A stretch of DNA of 64,000 nucleotides from Kitasatospora indigofera (GCF_014655955.1 NZ_BNBO01000007.1:1-64000), one strand, 5' to 3'; shown: positions 32,901 to 43,305, counted from the first letter of the stretch. Notes: generated by a model from the sequence alone, not told the origin. Numbers and translations are program-made.

Positions 32901-33344
32901 CTGGAGGACCCGGTGAGCGCCGCCCCGCAGACCGCGCTGGCCGCGCTGGCCGTCGCCACCGCGGTGCTCGCCGCGATCGGCTTCGCCGCGGCCGCGGCCG
33001 CCGCGTCGGCCGAACGGGCGGGGGAGTTCGCCGTGCTGATGGCCCTCGGCGTGCCGCGGCGCCGGCTGACCCGTACGGTCGCCGCCGAGCAGGCCGTCCT
33101 GGTCGGCCTGGGCACGCTGGTCGGGATCGGCCTGGGCACCCTGATGGTCCGGCTGATCGTCCCGCTGGTGGTGCTCACCCCGGCCGCCCGCCGGCCCGTG
33201 CCGGACGTGCTGGCCGGGCCGCCCCTCGGCGCGACCCTGCTGCTCGCGGCCGCGATCGGCGCCGTGCCCCTGCTGTCGGCCTTCCTCGGCGGTCGCCACC
33301 GCCGGGGCCCGGCCGCCCGGCTGCGACTCGTGGAGGAGATGTGA
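29985..33344 (+). CDS. Large FtsX-like ABC permease 1
   Basis: The 1119-aa protein is far larger than classic MacB (about 650 aa). It has an N-terminal span (about 14-36), a large extracytoplasmic domain (about 37-305) and a cluster of four or so spans (about 310-540). A second long extracytoplasmic region (about 560-960) is followed by a terminal FtsX-type three-span block, with the LMALGVPRRRLTRTVAAEQAVLVGLG segment near 1020-1045. GGGGGAGGAA precedes the ATG. It overlaps permease 2 by four bases. The cargo is unknown. Confidence 0.88.
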   Translation: MLGFVLRRLRGRLPLAAAVLVTVLITTAMLTAIVAFNRSVGEAGLRQALQGPGRSRATVLVTGERAAPDRGTDDAAVRAFAGDLFGPLPARVESAARSRSYGLPAAGPEAAGPGAVGAADGRGATGKDPDLTVLVALDRDRAHLLAGRWPQPSAPTPRAAGPAAGAAVEAAVPPAALARLGLTAAALPAPVTLADRFQGSSLTVLVTGVYQAADRTDPYWRLDPLGGAEVQVSSFTTYGPLLVDDAAFTSGTLVQSGRSWLVRADFGAVRPAGAEALRLRADTVAAALQHTAALRVQTELTALLGELKSGSVVARSTVLIGALQLAVLGAAALLLVVTLLTGRQEGENALLAARGASRGRIGLLTAAESVLLALPAALLAPLLTPPLLHLLGRFGPLSRVPLDTSLPWILWPVAAACALACVLLTTLPGLLRGAGAAALRRAGRRQAVVAGAARSGADLALLALAVLAHRQLARQSGGPLAAETAGRLGVDPVLVAAPTLALCAGTLFVLRLLPFAARLGGRLAARGRGLGPALVGWQFARRPGRATGPVLLLVLAVATGVLALGQHSAWSASQRDQADFATAGGLRITGSGLAAMGQGGRYAALPGGERLIPVVQADQSLPGGGTGRVLALDAAGAAEHLRVRPDLFDGHGARELLAPLVRPAPSGRAAGVVLPGHPARIDLEVGVRVLQRSAAAGPPSDGAPVRPGLWLMLRDRFGTTYRTLVPGLPAEGEAKVSVDLAALTDAPLGSVAAPLTLTGLVVGYGWAGGERIEGELTVGRIAAADTPDGPAAPLPAGPDWSQAPATGGGTAAVTVEDIPAEQRAAGTLLRLRYRSGPADFRGVRVPLVPAGGAPVASAGGELPGLATRDYLTAVGASVGELVRVPFGGVRVPVRITAAVDSVPVAGRTALVLDLGSAGRLLAGSGVETPVPNEWWLPATSEHDPDPVAAAAALRSAPGTQLLHLREEIVAGLLEDPVSAAPQTALAALAVATAVLAAIGFAAAAAAASAERAGEFAVLMALGVPRRRLTRTVAAEQAVLVGLGTLVGIGLGTLMVRLIVPLVVLTPAARRPVPDVLAGPPLGATLLLAAAIGAVPLLSAFLGGRHRRGPAARLRLVEEM

Positions 33345-36129
33345 GCACCCGCGACCAGGCCGGACCGGCCGACCGGACGGGACGGGCCGACCGGGCCCGG
33401 CGGCCCGCGCCGTGGGTGCGCACCCGGCTGCGTGCGGCGCCGCCGGCCGTCCTGCTCGGCGCCGCCCTCGCCTTCGGCCTGGTCCTGCTCGCCACGGCCC
33501 TGCCGCGCGCCCTGGACCGCGGCGCCGACGGCGCGCTGCGCTCCTACCTCCGCGACGCCGGCCCGGTCGCGACCAGCCTGCTGGCCAGCGCCCCGCTGAG
33601 ACCCGGGCAGGACTCGCCCGAGAGCCTCGACACGGCGCTCGCCACCCTCCGCGGCCGGGTCGGGTCCGCGTTCCGGCTCGACCCGAGCGGGCCGGTGCAC
33701 GGCGCCCGTGCGCTGCACCCGCGCAGCCTCTCCAACCCCGAACTCGCCCGCCCCGAAGCGGTGCCGCCCCAGCTCGGCCTGTACTTCCTGCCCGCCGCCG
33801 GCGACCACGTCCGGCTGGTCGAGGGCCGGTGGCCCGCCGGCGGCCCGGCCGACGGCCCCATCCCCGTCGCGCTGGCCGCCGAGGCCGCCGCGACCCTCGG
33901 CGCCCGGGTCGGCTCCGTCCTGGTGGCCCCCTCCTCGGTCGGGGTCCCGCTGCGGGCGGAGGTGGTCGGCCTCTACCGCGCCGCCGATCCGGCGGAGGAC
34001 TACTGGACCGGCCTGTCCTGCCTCACCGAGGCCTGCCTCAGCCTGACCAACGTCCTGCCCGCCGAGTCCTTCTGGACGACCGCCGGCCTGGTCGGGCCGG
34101 AATCCGTGGACCGACTGGCGGACTGGGGCGTCCGGGCCGAGGACTTCTGGCGGCTGCCGCTCGACCCCGGCGGGATGCGGGCCGACCGGCTGGCCGGCAC
34201 CGGCGCCCAGCTGGCCTCCTTCGTGACCGGCCCGCAGGCCGCCGAACTGGCCTCCGCCACCGGCCGCGGCGAACTGCGGATCGCCTCCGACCTGCCGGAC
34301 CTCTTCACCCGGGCGCAGGCCCGCCGGTTCGCCGCCGCGCCGCTGACCGCCGTCGGCCCGGCCGGCGTGGCCGGGGTCGCCCTGGTGGTGCTCTGCCTGG
34401 CGGCCGGACTCACGGCCGACCGCCGTGCCGGTGAGCTGCACCTGCTCCGGGCCCGCGGCGGGTCACGCGCCGGCATCCTCGGCCGGCTGCTCGGCGAGGG
34501 CGCGGTGACCGTGCTGCCCGCGGCGGCCGCCGCCACCCTGCTGGCCTTCGTCCTGCTCCCCGCACCGCGCTGGACGGCCGCCCTGCTGGGGGCCCTCGCC
34601 ACCACGCTGCTCGCCCTGCTGGCGCTGCCGGTCCGGGCCGCCGTGCTGCTCGCCGCCCCCCGGTCGGCCGCCGGGCGGCGCCGCACGGTCGCCGAACTCG
34701 CCGTGCTGGCCGCCACGGTGGCCGCCGTGACCGAAGTCCGCCGCCGGGGTGTCGCGCCGCCCGGCGAGGGCCTGGACCCGCTGCTGGTCGCCGCCCCGCT
34801 GTTGCTGGCGCTGACCGGCGCGCTGCTGCTGGCCCGGCTCCAGCCGGTGCTGGTCGGGGCGCTGGCCCGGGCCGCCGGGCGCGGCCCCGGCGCGATCGGC
34901 TTCCTGGGGCTGGCCCGCGCGGCCCGGGGCACCGGGGCCCGCCCCGGCGCCCCGGTGCTGCCGCTGCTCGCCCTGTTGCTCGCCGTCACCACGGCCGGTT
35001 TCGGCGCCACCGTGCTGGACGCGGTGGACCACTCCCGGCTGCGGGTCGCCCGGCTCGCCGTCGGCGGTGACGCCGCCGTCGCCGCGCCCGTCCGGGGCAC
35101 CCTGCCGGAGGCCTTCACCCGGGCGGCGGCGGGGCTGCCGGGCGTACGGACCGCCACCGCGCTCTGGACGGACGACGACATCGCGCTGCCCGCCGCCGCC
35201 GGCCGGGACCGGGCCACCGTGGTCGTCGCGGACCCGGCCGGGTACGCCGAGCTGGCCCGGACGGTCGGCCGCGGGCGCTTCGACCCGGCGCTGCTGGCCG
35301 GCGCGGGGCCGGGCGCCCCGGTGCCCGCGCTGGTGAGCGCCGACCTCGCCGGGTCGCTCGGCCCGGCCGCCTTCCCCCTGCGGCTGGCGGGCGGGACCGA
35401 GTTCCTGGCCACCGTCGCCGGGGTGGTCGACGGCACGCCGGCCCGCCCGAACGCGACGAAGGCGCTGATCGTGCTGCCGGCCGGCCCGACGGCGCTCAAG
35501 GTGCCCGCGGTCGGCCTCCCCAACCGCTGGTACGCGACCGGGAGCGTCGAGGACGACCGGCTGCGGGCCCTGGTCCGCGACACGGTCGCGCCCCCGGAGC
35601 CGCCCGCCGGTGCCCGGCCGGCACCGGCCGGCCGCGCGCAGGCCGGCCCGACGGTGCTGACCAGTGCCGCCATGGCGGCGAAGCTCGGCGCCGACCCGCT
35701 GCAGCACTCCGCCGGCCGGCTGTTCCAGGCCTCGGTGGCCGGCGCGGCGGGCCTCGCGCTGCTGGCGGTGCTGCTCACGCTCGTCCGGGCGGCGCCCGAA
35801 CGGGGCGCGCTGCTGGCCAGGTTGCGCACCATGGGCCTGCGGCCCCGGCAGGGGCTGGCGCTGATCCTGGCCGAGACCCTGCCGCAGACGCTGGTGGCCT
35901 CGGCGGGCGGGATGCTGCTGGCGCTCGCCGCCGTGGCCCTGCTCGGGCCGGCCGTCGACCTGACCTCGCTGGTCGGCGCGGCGGTGCCGGCCGGGCTGCG
36001 GCCGGCCGCGCTGCCGGTGCTCACCCAGGCCCTGGGCCTGGCCGCGCTGGTGTCCGCCGGGGTGCTGGCCGAGGCCGCCGTGTCCGGGCGGCGACAGATC
36101 ACCACCGAGTTGAGAGCAGGGGACAGCCG

Positions 36130-36133
<4 letters not shown>
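33341..36133 (+). CDS. Large FtsX-like ABC permease 2
   Basis: The 930-aa protein starts at GTG 33341, within the ATGTGA overlap of permease 1, with GGAGGAG 5 nt upstream. It has an N-terminal span (about 30-52), a periplasmic-type domain (53-330) and several spans (about 335-520). A second external domain follows, and then the FtsX block with LLARLRTMGLRPRQGLALI near 825-845. It probably forms a heterodimer with permease 1. It overlaps the downstream ATPase start by four bases. Confidence 0.88.
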
Positions 36134-37541
<1,408 letters not shown>

Positions 37542-37596
37542 GCCCCGTCCCCGGCTGAGGCCCTGTTCCCGCCCGGGCGGCACCCGGCGAAGCCGG

Positions 37597-37640
37597 ACGG
37601 GGCCGGTGGCCGCGACGAAGGTCGCTGCCACCGGCCCCGT
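37597..37640. terminator. Long bidirectional hairpin terminator
   Basis: A 14-bp perfect outer stem (37597-37610 with 37627-37640) with further inner pairing is followed by TT on the plus strand. It separates the convergent CsoR-family and cbtA genes. Confidence 0.8.
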
Positions 37641-37661
37641 TTCCGTGACCGGTACCGGGGG

Positions 37662-38429
37662 TCAGACCGCGGGAGCGGCGGCCTCCGGTGCGGCGGTGCG
37701 CTCCACGGCCGGAGCCGCCTTCGGGTTGAGCACCCGCTCGGCCAGGTGGCCGAAGAGCAGACCGAAGGACACCCAGAGGGTGACCTGGATGGCGAGGGCC
37801 GAGAGCCGGAACTGCCAGAGCAGCGTGGCCGGGAAGTCCTCCGGCACCTCGTTGACCGCGGGCAGGAACGCGTAGGCGAGGCCGACGGCCAGGGCGAACC
37901 CGGCCGCCGCGGCCACCGTCGCGTACCAGGTGCCCAGGCGCGGCGCCAGGCGCTTGCCGACGATCACCGCGGCGACCGCCAGCAGGATGCTGAGCGCCAT
38001 CATCAGGAAGTACAGCGTGGTGCGCTTGCCGATCGTCTCCGGGTCGCCCACCGACGGCGGGTTGGCCGGGTACTTGAGGAACGGGACGACGTAGACCGCG
38101 AGCAGCGCCGCACCGGAGAGCAGCGCGGCGGTGGCGCGGGCGCCGAACCGGCCGACCCGGCCCAGCGCGAAGCAGAACGCGAGCGCGCCGAAGCCGCCCA
38201 CCGAAATGCCGTAGACGAGCACGCCGGTGGCGAGACCGGCGGTCGACTGCACGGCACGGCTGACGAGTTCGACCTCGCCGTGTTCGTGCGCGTGCGCCTC
38301 CTCGAACGCGATCGCGGCGTCGACGTGCGGCTCACCCATCAGGTAGGCGACGATCAGGGCGAGCACGCCTGCGGCGAGGCCCGCGAGCATGCCGCGGACG
38401 AGCAGGGATCTGACAGCTGTGGAGTTCAT
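37662..38429 (-). CDS. cbtA: CbtA-family cobalt transporter subunit
   Basis: The 255-aa integral membrane protein has about six spans, with HVDAAIAFEEAHAHEHGEVE after TM1 giving a His/Glu cluster typical of CbtA. CbtA and CbtB form a proposed cobalt uptake system that is nearly always under B12 control. It lies 20 bp downstream of cbtB and the cobalamin riboswitch, so expression should fall when cobalamin is plentiful. Family assignment is secure; cobalt specificity rests on family context. Confidence 0.88.
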   Translation of the reverse strand: MNSTAVRSLLVRGMLAGLAAGVLALIVAYLMGEPHVDAAIAFEEAHAHEHGEVELVSRAVQSTAGLATGVLVYGISVGGFGALAFCFALGRVGRFGARATAALLSGAALLAVYVVPFLKYPANPPSVGDPETIGKRTTLYFLMMALSILLAVAAVIVGKRLAPRLGTWYATVAAAAGFALAVGLAYAFLPAVNEVPEDFPATLLWQFRLSALAIQVTLWVSFGLLFGHLAERVLNPKAAPAVERTAAPEAAAPAV

Positions 38430-38449
38430 GGAGCGGTTCCCCCGGAGTT

Positions 38450-38665
38450 TCAGTGGCAGGGGAAACCGAGCAGGTGGCGGCCGTCGTGCACCCATTCGTG
38501 CACGCTCTCGCCGGAGATGAGGGACGTCGCGCCCTGCTCGGCGCCGACGAAGTAGATGAGCGCCAGCATCAGGATGCCGAAGAAGACCGCCCAGGGGGCG
38601 ATCGCCTTGAGCGGCAGGGTCAGTGGTGCGGCGGGGATGGCTGCGGGGGCAGCGGACTGTGCCAT
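38450..38665 (-). CDS. cbtB: CbtB-family cobalt transporter subunit
   Basis: The 71-aa single-span protein (span about 20-42: IAPWAVFFGILMLALIYFVG) has the diagnostic C-terminal His-rich ESVHEWVHDGRHLLGFPCH. GAGGAGG lies in the leader, inside a hairpin that also holds the sequence before the start. It is the first gene of the cbtB-cbtA operon. Confidence 0.88.
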   Translation of the reverse strand: MAQSAAPAAIPAAPLTLPLKAIAPWAVFFGILMLALIYFVGAEQGATSLISGESVHEWVHDGRHLLGFPCH

Positions 38666-38669
38666 GACA

Positions 38670-38682
38670 GAGGAACCTCCTC
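38670..38682 (-). promoter_or_regulatory. RBS-sequestering hairpin of cbtB
   Basis: On the minus strand the Shine-Dalgarno GAGGA is followed by GGT and then TCCTC, a 5-bp complementary arm. Folding would hide the ribosome-binding site, giving the riboswitch a translational expression platform. Confidence 0.55.
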
Positions 38683-38704
38683 GGGAACTCGCGTCCCGCT
38701 AGAT

Positions 38705-38828
38705 GGTGCAGAAACGACGGCATCGGGTCTGACTCCCCGGCAGAACCGCCCGTACGGGCCGGTGCTGCGGGCTTACAGTGGCGCGACCGTGCCGGATTCT
38801 CACCGGACTTCCGTCATACCGTCGTCGT
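38705..38828 (-). promoter_or_regulatory. Cobalamin (B12) riboswitch
   Basis: The minus strand carries the full aptamer signature: AAGTCCGGTGAGAATCCGGC (38810-38791), the B12 box GCCACTG (38782-38776) and GAGTCAGAC (38736-38728). Closing-stem ACGACGG lies at the 5' side and CCGTCGT at the 3' side. It lies 40 nt upstream of cbtB and should repress cbtBA when adenosylcobalamin binds. Confidence 0.93.
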
Positions 38829-38980
38829 ATCGGGCTTGAAGGTACCGTCTGCGGTCGGGTCCGCCAAGGGCGTGGGGACGGCGCTCTTGGGGCGGCGCCG
38901 CGCCGGTACCACCGCCGAGCGCCCGGTGCACGGAGCGATTCACCCCCGCGGCAGAGGAGTTGGACAGGATGGAGCGAGCG

Positions 38981-39583
38981 ATGACCGTCCGCGTGACCTT
39001 GGTCTCAGCGGCGATGGGCAGCGCGCTGCGGGAGGCCCGCTTCGACGACGGCGGGCCGCTGGAGCCGGCCGGCCTGCGGCAGGCCGAGCGGGCCGCCGGT
39101 GCGCTGCCGGCCGCCGCCCGGGCGTACGCCTCCCCGTCGCCGCGCTGCGCCGCCACCGCCGCGGCGCTCGGCCTGCGGGCCGAGCCGGCGCCCGCGCTGG
39201 CCGGGTGCGCGATGGGCCGCTGGACCGGCCTGACGCTGGCCGAGGTGGCGGCGGCCGAGGGCGCGGCGGTGGCCCGCTGGCTGTCCGACCCCGCGGCCGC
39301 CCCGCACGGCGGCGAGAGCCTGCTCGACCTGTTCGCCCGGGTCGCCGGCTGGCTGGACGCGCTGCCCGGCGTCGTGGCCTCCGGCGTCGTGGCGTCCGGC
39401 GACGGCCGCGGCCCGGTGGTCGCCGTGGTCGAGCCGGACGTCGTACGCGCCGCCGCGCTGCACGCGCTGGGCGTGCCCGGGCCGGCCTTCTGGCGGCTGG
39501 ACGTGCCTCCGCTGTCCGTCACCGAGCTGACCGGCCGCTCCGGCCGCTGGAACGTCCGCTGGGGGAGGCCGGCCGGCGGGTAG
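38981..39583 (+). CDS. Histidine-phosphatase-fold protein lacking the RHG motif
   Basis: The 200-aa protein follows the phosphoglycerate-mutase-like pattern: LTEPGLRQAERAA-like helix (EPAGLRQAERAAGAL), YASPSPRCAATAAALGL, GRWTGLTLAEVAA and GESLLDLFARVAGWL. The N-terminal strand that normally ends in RHG reads VRVTLVSAAMGSALREARF, so the phospho-accepting His is absent, and the second catalytic His region reads VAVVEPDV. The ATG at 38981 has GGAG upstream; two earlier in-frame ATGs (38960, 38969) are possible. It is divergent from the riboswitch operon, so a regulatory or scaffold role in B12/cobalt metabolism is possible. Confidence 0.8.
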   Translation: MTVRVTLVSAAMGSALREARFDDGGPLEPAGLRQAERAAGALPAAARAYASPSPRCAATAAALGLRAEPAPALAGCAMGRWTGLTLAEVAAAEGAAVARWLSDPAAAPHGGESLLDLFARVAGWLDALPGVVASGVVASGDGRGPVVAVVEPDVVRAAALHALGVPGPAFWRLDVPPLSVTELTGRSGRWNVRWGRPAGG

Positions 39584-39681
39584 GCCCGGGCCGCGTCGCC
39601 CGATCGGCCGATCGGGATGGCAGCCGGGCCCGCCCGGCCAGAGCCTGGGGGCATCGTCCCCGTCCCCCGAGGAGCCCCGTC

Positions 39682-39903
39682 ATGACCGTCACCGCCGACC
39701 TGGACAAGGTGCTGGACAAGAAGTACGAGAACCTGAGCCTGCCGGAGGTGCTCGACGCACCGGTCGCCGCCCTGGCCGGCCTCACCGACGCCCACGGCGA
39801 GGCGCTCGCCTCGCTGCGGATCAAGACCGTCGGCGACCTCGGCCGCAACAAGTACATCCGCTGGGCGGTCGCGATGGCCGACCTCCAGGACCGCACCCAC
39901 TGA
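39682..39903 (+). CDS. Small helix-hairpin-helix-like protein
   Basis: The 73-aa protein has an N-terminal helix followed by PVAALAGLTDAHGEALASLR and IKTVGDLGRNKYIRWA, which resembles the HhH pattern (hydrophobic-x-GL..G..A..L...G/I.TV.DL) seen in DNA-binding modules. GAGGAG lies 8 nt before the ATG. It sits directly upstream of the ligD-like and ku genes on the same strand and may be a DNA-associated partner. The family is otherwise undescribed to me. Confidence 0.7.
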   Translation: MTVTADLDKVLDKKYENLSLPEVLDAPVAALAGLTDAHGEALASLRIKTVGDLGRNKYIRWAVAMADLQDRTH

Positions 39904-39970
39904 GCGGTCGCACCCCTGGTCCCGGCGGCCGCACCCGCGGCCGCCGGCCGGCGCGCGGGAGGTGGCGGCG

Positions 39971-41899
39971 GTGCCGATGACGGTGGTCGAGGGGCGCAGG
40001 CTCAACCTGTCCCACCTCGACAAGGTGTACTTCCCGCGGACCGGGACCCGCAAGGGCGAGGTGATCACCTACTACGCCACCGTGCAGTCGGCGCTGCTGC
40101 CCCACCTGCGCGACCGGCCGCTGTCCTTCCTGCGCTGCCCCGAGGGCGTGGAGGGCGAGCGGTTCTTCGCCAAGAGCCCGCCGGCCGGCACCCCCGGCTG
40201 GGTGCGCACCGTCGCCGTGCCGAGCACGGCCGGCGGGCTGCGGCAGGTGGTGGTGGAGGACGGCGCCACCCTGGTCTGGGCGGCCAACCTCGGCTGCGTC
40301 GAGTTCCACGTGCCGCAGTGGCACGGCGCCGAACCGGCGGTGGCCGACCGGCTGGTGCTCGACCTCGACCCCGGCGAGGGCGCCGACGTCCTGACCTGCC
40401 GGGCGGTCGCCCGGCTGCTGCGCGAGCGGCTGGCCGCGGACGGCCTGACCACCTGGGTCAAGACCTCCGGCTCGAAGGGCCTGCACCTGCTGGTGCCGAT
40501 CACCCCCACGCCGGGGGAGGAGGTCTCCCGGTACGCCAAGGCGGTGGCCGCGGAGCTCGAACGGCTCCACCCCGACCTGGTCGTGCACACCATGGCGAAG
40601 GCCCGCCGGGTCGGCCGGGTGCTGGTCGACTGGTCCCAGAACGCGGCGAGGAAGACCACGGCCGCGCCCTACACCGTCCGGGCCCGCCCCCGCCCGACCG
40701 TCTCGACCCCGGTCAGCTGGGAGGAACTCGACCGGGCCCGGTCCGCCGGGGACCTGGAGTTCACCATCGCCGACGTCCCCGGCCGGCTGCGGGCGGACGG
40801 CGACCTGCTCGCCCCGCTGCTGCTGCCCTCCCGGGCCCGCCCGCTGCCCGAGGCCGCCGGGCCGGCCCGGGGCGCACCGGCCGCCCCCGGGCGCCGGCCG
40901 GCTCCCGCCGCGCCGGAGCGGGCGGCCCCCGGCAGGCCACGGCGCCCGGCGTCCACCCCGGCGGTGACCGCCGCGTCGACCCCGGCGTCGACCCCGGCGG
41001 CCACGGCCGGGGCCCGGCCGCCGGAACCGCCGCTGGAGGTGATGCGCCCGGCCGCCGTCGACGAGGTGCCGGAGCCGGACGGCCTCGGCGGCTCCGGCGT
41101 CGTCTACGAGCTGAAGCTGGACGGCTTCCGCTGCCTGGCCTTCGCCCGCGGTGACCGGCCGCCCTACCTGCAGTCCCGCTCCGGCCGCGACCTCTCCGCC
41201 GACTTCCCCCCGATCGCGCGGGCGGTCGCCCGGCTGCCGGTCGGCCTCGTCCTGGACGCCGAACTCGTCGCCTGGCGGGACGGCCGGTTCGCCTTCGAGG
41301 AACTCCTGCGCACCCGCGCCGCCCGCGAGGCGGACGACGTGGTGCTCGGCCTGATCGCCTTCGACGTGCTGGCACTGCCCGGCGGGCAGGACGTCCGCGG
41401 GCTGCCGCTCACCGACCGGCGCCGGCTGCTCGCGGAGGTGCTGGCCGGGGTGCCGCCGCCCGTCCAGCAGGTGATGGCCACCACCGACCGCGCCGAGGCG
41501 CTCAGCTGGGTCGAGCGGCTCGCCGCGACCGGCGTCGAGGGCCTGGTCTGCAAGGGCGCGGCCTCCCCCTACCGGGCCAGGGGCGCGGGCCGGGTCTGGG
41601 TGAAGTACCGCCCGCACGACACCACCGACGCCACCGTCACCGCCCTCACCGGGACGGCCGGCCGGCCGCAGGCGCTGCTGCTGCGGCTGGAGGACGGCCG
41701 CGAGGTGCTCAGCTCCCCCCGGCTCACCCCCGTCCAGGCCCGCCGGGTGGCCGAGGCGGCCGCCGGACTGCTCGGCGAGCCGCGCACCGACCCCGAGCAC
41801 GGCCCGGTGCACCCGCTGGCCGGCCCGCTGCGGGCCGAGGTCCGGTTGGACACCGGACGGGTGCTGCGGGCCCGCTTCGTGCGGCTGCGCGGCGACTGA
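39971..41899 (+). CDS. ligD: LigD-type polymerase-ligase for nonhomologous end joining
   Basis: The 642-aa fusion has a primase-polymerase domain (about 8-280) with LVLDLDPG metal ligands and TSGSKGLHLLVP. After an Ala/Pro/Thr linker (about 280-345) comes an ATP-dependent ligase domain (about 350-640) with the nucleotidyl-transfer Lys in YELKLDGFR, LDAELVAWRDGRF, EGLVCKG and VWVKYRP. The 3'-phosphoesterase domain of mycobacterial LigD is missing. The start is GTG 39971, with GGAGG 8 nt upstream; ATG 39977 is an alternative. It works with Ku, encoded 144 bp downstream, in end joining. Confidence 0.92.
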   Translation: MPMTVVEGRRLNLSHLDKVYFPRTGTRKGEVITYYATVQSALLPHLRDRPLSFLRCPEGVEGERFFAKSPPAGTPGWVRTVAVPSTAGGLRQVVVEDGATLVWAANLGCVEFHVPQWHGAEPAVADRLVLDLDPGEGADVLTCRAVARLLRERLAADGLTTWVKTSGSKGLHLLVPITPTPGEEVSRYAKAVAAELERLHPDLVVHTMAKARRVGRVLVDWSQNAARKTTAAPYTVRARPRPTVSTPVSWEELDRARSAGDLEFTIADVPGRLRADGDLLAPLLLPSRARPLPEAAGPARGAPAAPGRRPAPAAPERAAPGRPRRPASTPAVTAASTPASTPAATAGARPPEPPLEVMRPAAVDEVPEPDGLGGSGVVYELKLDGFRCLAFARGDRPPYLQSRSGRDLSADFPPIARAVARLPVGLVLDAELVAWRDGRFAFEELLRTRAAREADDVVLGLIAFDVLALPGGQDVRGLPLTDRRRLLAEVLAGVPPPVQQVMATTDRAEALSWVERLAATGVEGLVCKGAASPYRARGAGRVWVKYRPHDTTDATVTALTGTAGRPQALLLRLEDGREVLSSPRLTPVQARRVAEAAAGLLGEPRTDPEHGPVHPLAGPLRAEVRLDTGRVLRARFVRLRGD

Positions 41900-42043
41900 C
41901 CGGCCGGGCGCCCGCAAGGGTGCGGCCACCGACGGACCAGCCCGGACGGACACGTGCGCCGACCAGGCCGAAAGTGGTCCCATGGATGCAGGACCTCGGC
42001 AGCGCGCGGCGCGCCCGGGCGGTCGTTCGAGAGGAGGCCAGTG

Positions 42044-43165
42044 ATGGCCCGACCGATTTGGAGCGGGATCCTGAGCTTCGGCCTGGTGTCCGTGCCGGTG
42101 TCGCTGTACGCGGCGACCGAGGACCACACCGTGCACTTCCGGCAGATCCAGCGCGGCACCTCGGACCGGGTGCGCAACCTGCGGGTGAACGAGCGCACCG
42201 GTGAGGAGGTCGCCTTCGGCGACATCGTGAAGGGCTTCGAGACCGCCGAGGGCGAGTACGTGGTGGTCGAGCCCGAGGAGCTGGACCAGATCTCCCCCGG
42301 CCGTTCCAAGACCATCGAGATCACCGGCTTCGTCGACCTCGACCAGGTGAAGCCGATCTTCTTCGACAAGACCTACTACCTGGGCCCCAAGGGCAAGGAG
42401 TACGGCAAGGTCTACACCCTGCTGCAGAAGGCGCTGGAACAGGCCAACCGGGCCGGGATCGCGATGTTCTCGATGCGCGGCAAGGAGTACCTGACGGCCG
42501 TGCGGGCCGAGAACGGCATCCTCACCGCCCACACCATGCACTTCGCCGACGAGGTGCGCGACCCGCACCACGAGATCGGCAACCTCCCGGACGGCGACAC
42601 CGCGGTCAGCGACCGCGAACTGACCATGGCCGAGCAGCTGATCGAGATGCTGGCCGTGGACTGGAACCCGGACGACTACCACGACACCTTCGAGCAGAAG
42701 GTGCACGAGCTGATCGCGGCCAAGCAGTCCGGCGCCGATTACGCCGCCCCCGAGGCAGCGCCCCGGCCCAGCAACGTCATCGACCTGATGGACATCCTCA
42801 GCCGCAGCCTGGAGAGCGCCGGCCGGCCGGCCGGGGCCGCCGGACCGGAGCAGGCCGAGGAGGCCGAGGAGGCCGAGGAGGCTCCCCGGAGCGGTCGGAC
42901 CGCCGCCGGCGGCAAGGGCGCCGCGAGCCGGAAGACCGCTGCCACCACCAGGAGCAGCGGCAAGGGCAGCGGGAAGAAGGCCGCCGCCGAGGACCTGTCG
43001 CGGCTCACCAAGGCGGAGCTCTACAAGCGGGCCGGCGAGCTCGACATCCCGCACCGCTCGACGATGACCCGGGACCAGCTCCAGGCCGCCCTGGAGGAGA
43101 CCACCGCCCGGGCCGGCGACCGCCCGGCCGCCAAGCCGCGCCGGCACCTGCGGGCGGCCTCCTGA
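42044..43165 (+). CDS. ku: DNA end-binding protein Ku
   Basis: The 373-aa protein has a Ku core (about 1-250) opening with ARPIWSGILSFGLVSVPVSL and including DKTYYLGPKGKEYGKVYTLL, followed by an acidic then Lys/Arg/Gly/Ser-rich linker (about 265-320). A C-terminal SAP-like helix pair (LSRLTKAELYKRAGELDIPH) completes it. The long basic tail is typical of actinobacterial Ku and probably adds DNA binding. GAGGAGG precedes the ATG at 42044. It forms the NHEJ cassette with the LigD-type enzyme. Confidence 0.95.
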   Translation: MARPIWSGILSFGLVSVPVSLYAATEDHTVHFRQIQRGTSDRVRNLRVNERTGEEVAFGDIVKGFETAEGEYVVVEPEELDQISPGRSKTIEITGFVDLDQVKPIFFDKTYYLGPKGKEYGKVYTLLQKALEQANRAGIAMFSMRGKEYLTAVRAENGILTAHTMHFADEVRDPHHEIGNLPDGDTAVSDRELTMAEQLIEMLAVDWNPDDYHDTFEQKVHELIAAKQSGADYAAPEAAPRPSNVIDLMDILSRSLESAGRPAGAAGPEQAEEAEEAEEAPRSGRTAAGGKGAASRKTAATTRSSGKGSGKKAAAEDLSRLTKAELYKRAGELDIPHRSTMTRDQLQAALEETTARAGDRPAAKPRRHLRAAS

Positions 43166-43263
43166 GCACCGGCCCGCTCGCCTCCGCGCCGGAGCCCGGG
43201 CGGCGCGGAGGCCCCGGGCCGTCCTGCCGTGCCGCCGGCGTGCCGGGCGGCCTCTCCGGGCGG

Positions 43264-43305
43264 CGTTCCCGAGCGGGCGTTCCCGAGCGGGCGTTCCCGA
43301 GCGGC
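43264..43305. repeat. Three 14-bp tandem repeats
   Basis: The unit CGTTCCCGAGCGGG occurs three times (last base of the third differs) in the 286-bp gap between ku and the DinB gene. The rest of the gap shows no gene; GGTAGCCT near 43371 may be the -10 region for the DinB gene. Confidence 0.7.

Noticed and set aside
29805..33299. A 1164-codon minus-strand frame under permease 1
   Set aside because: Low-complexity Gln/Gly/Arg composition with no recognisable domain. The plus-strand FtsX permease explains the region.
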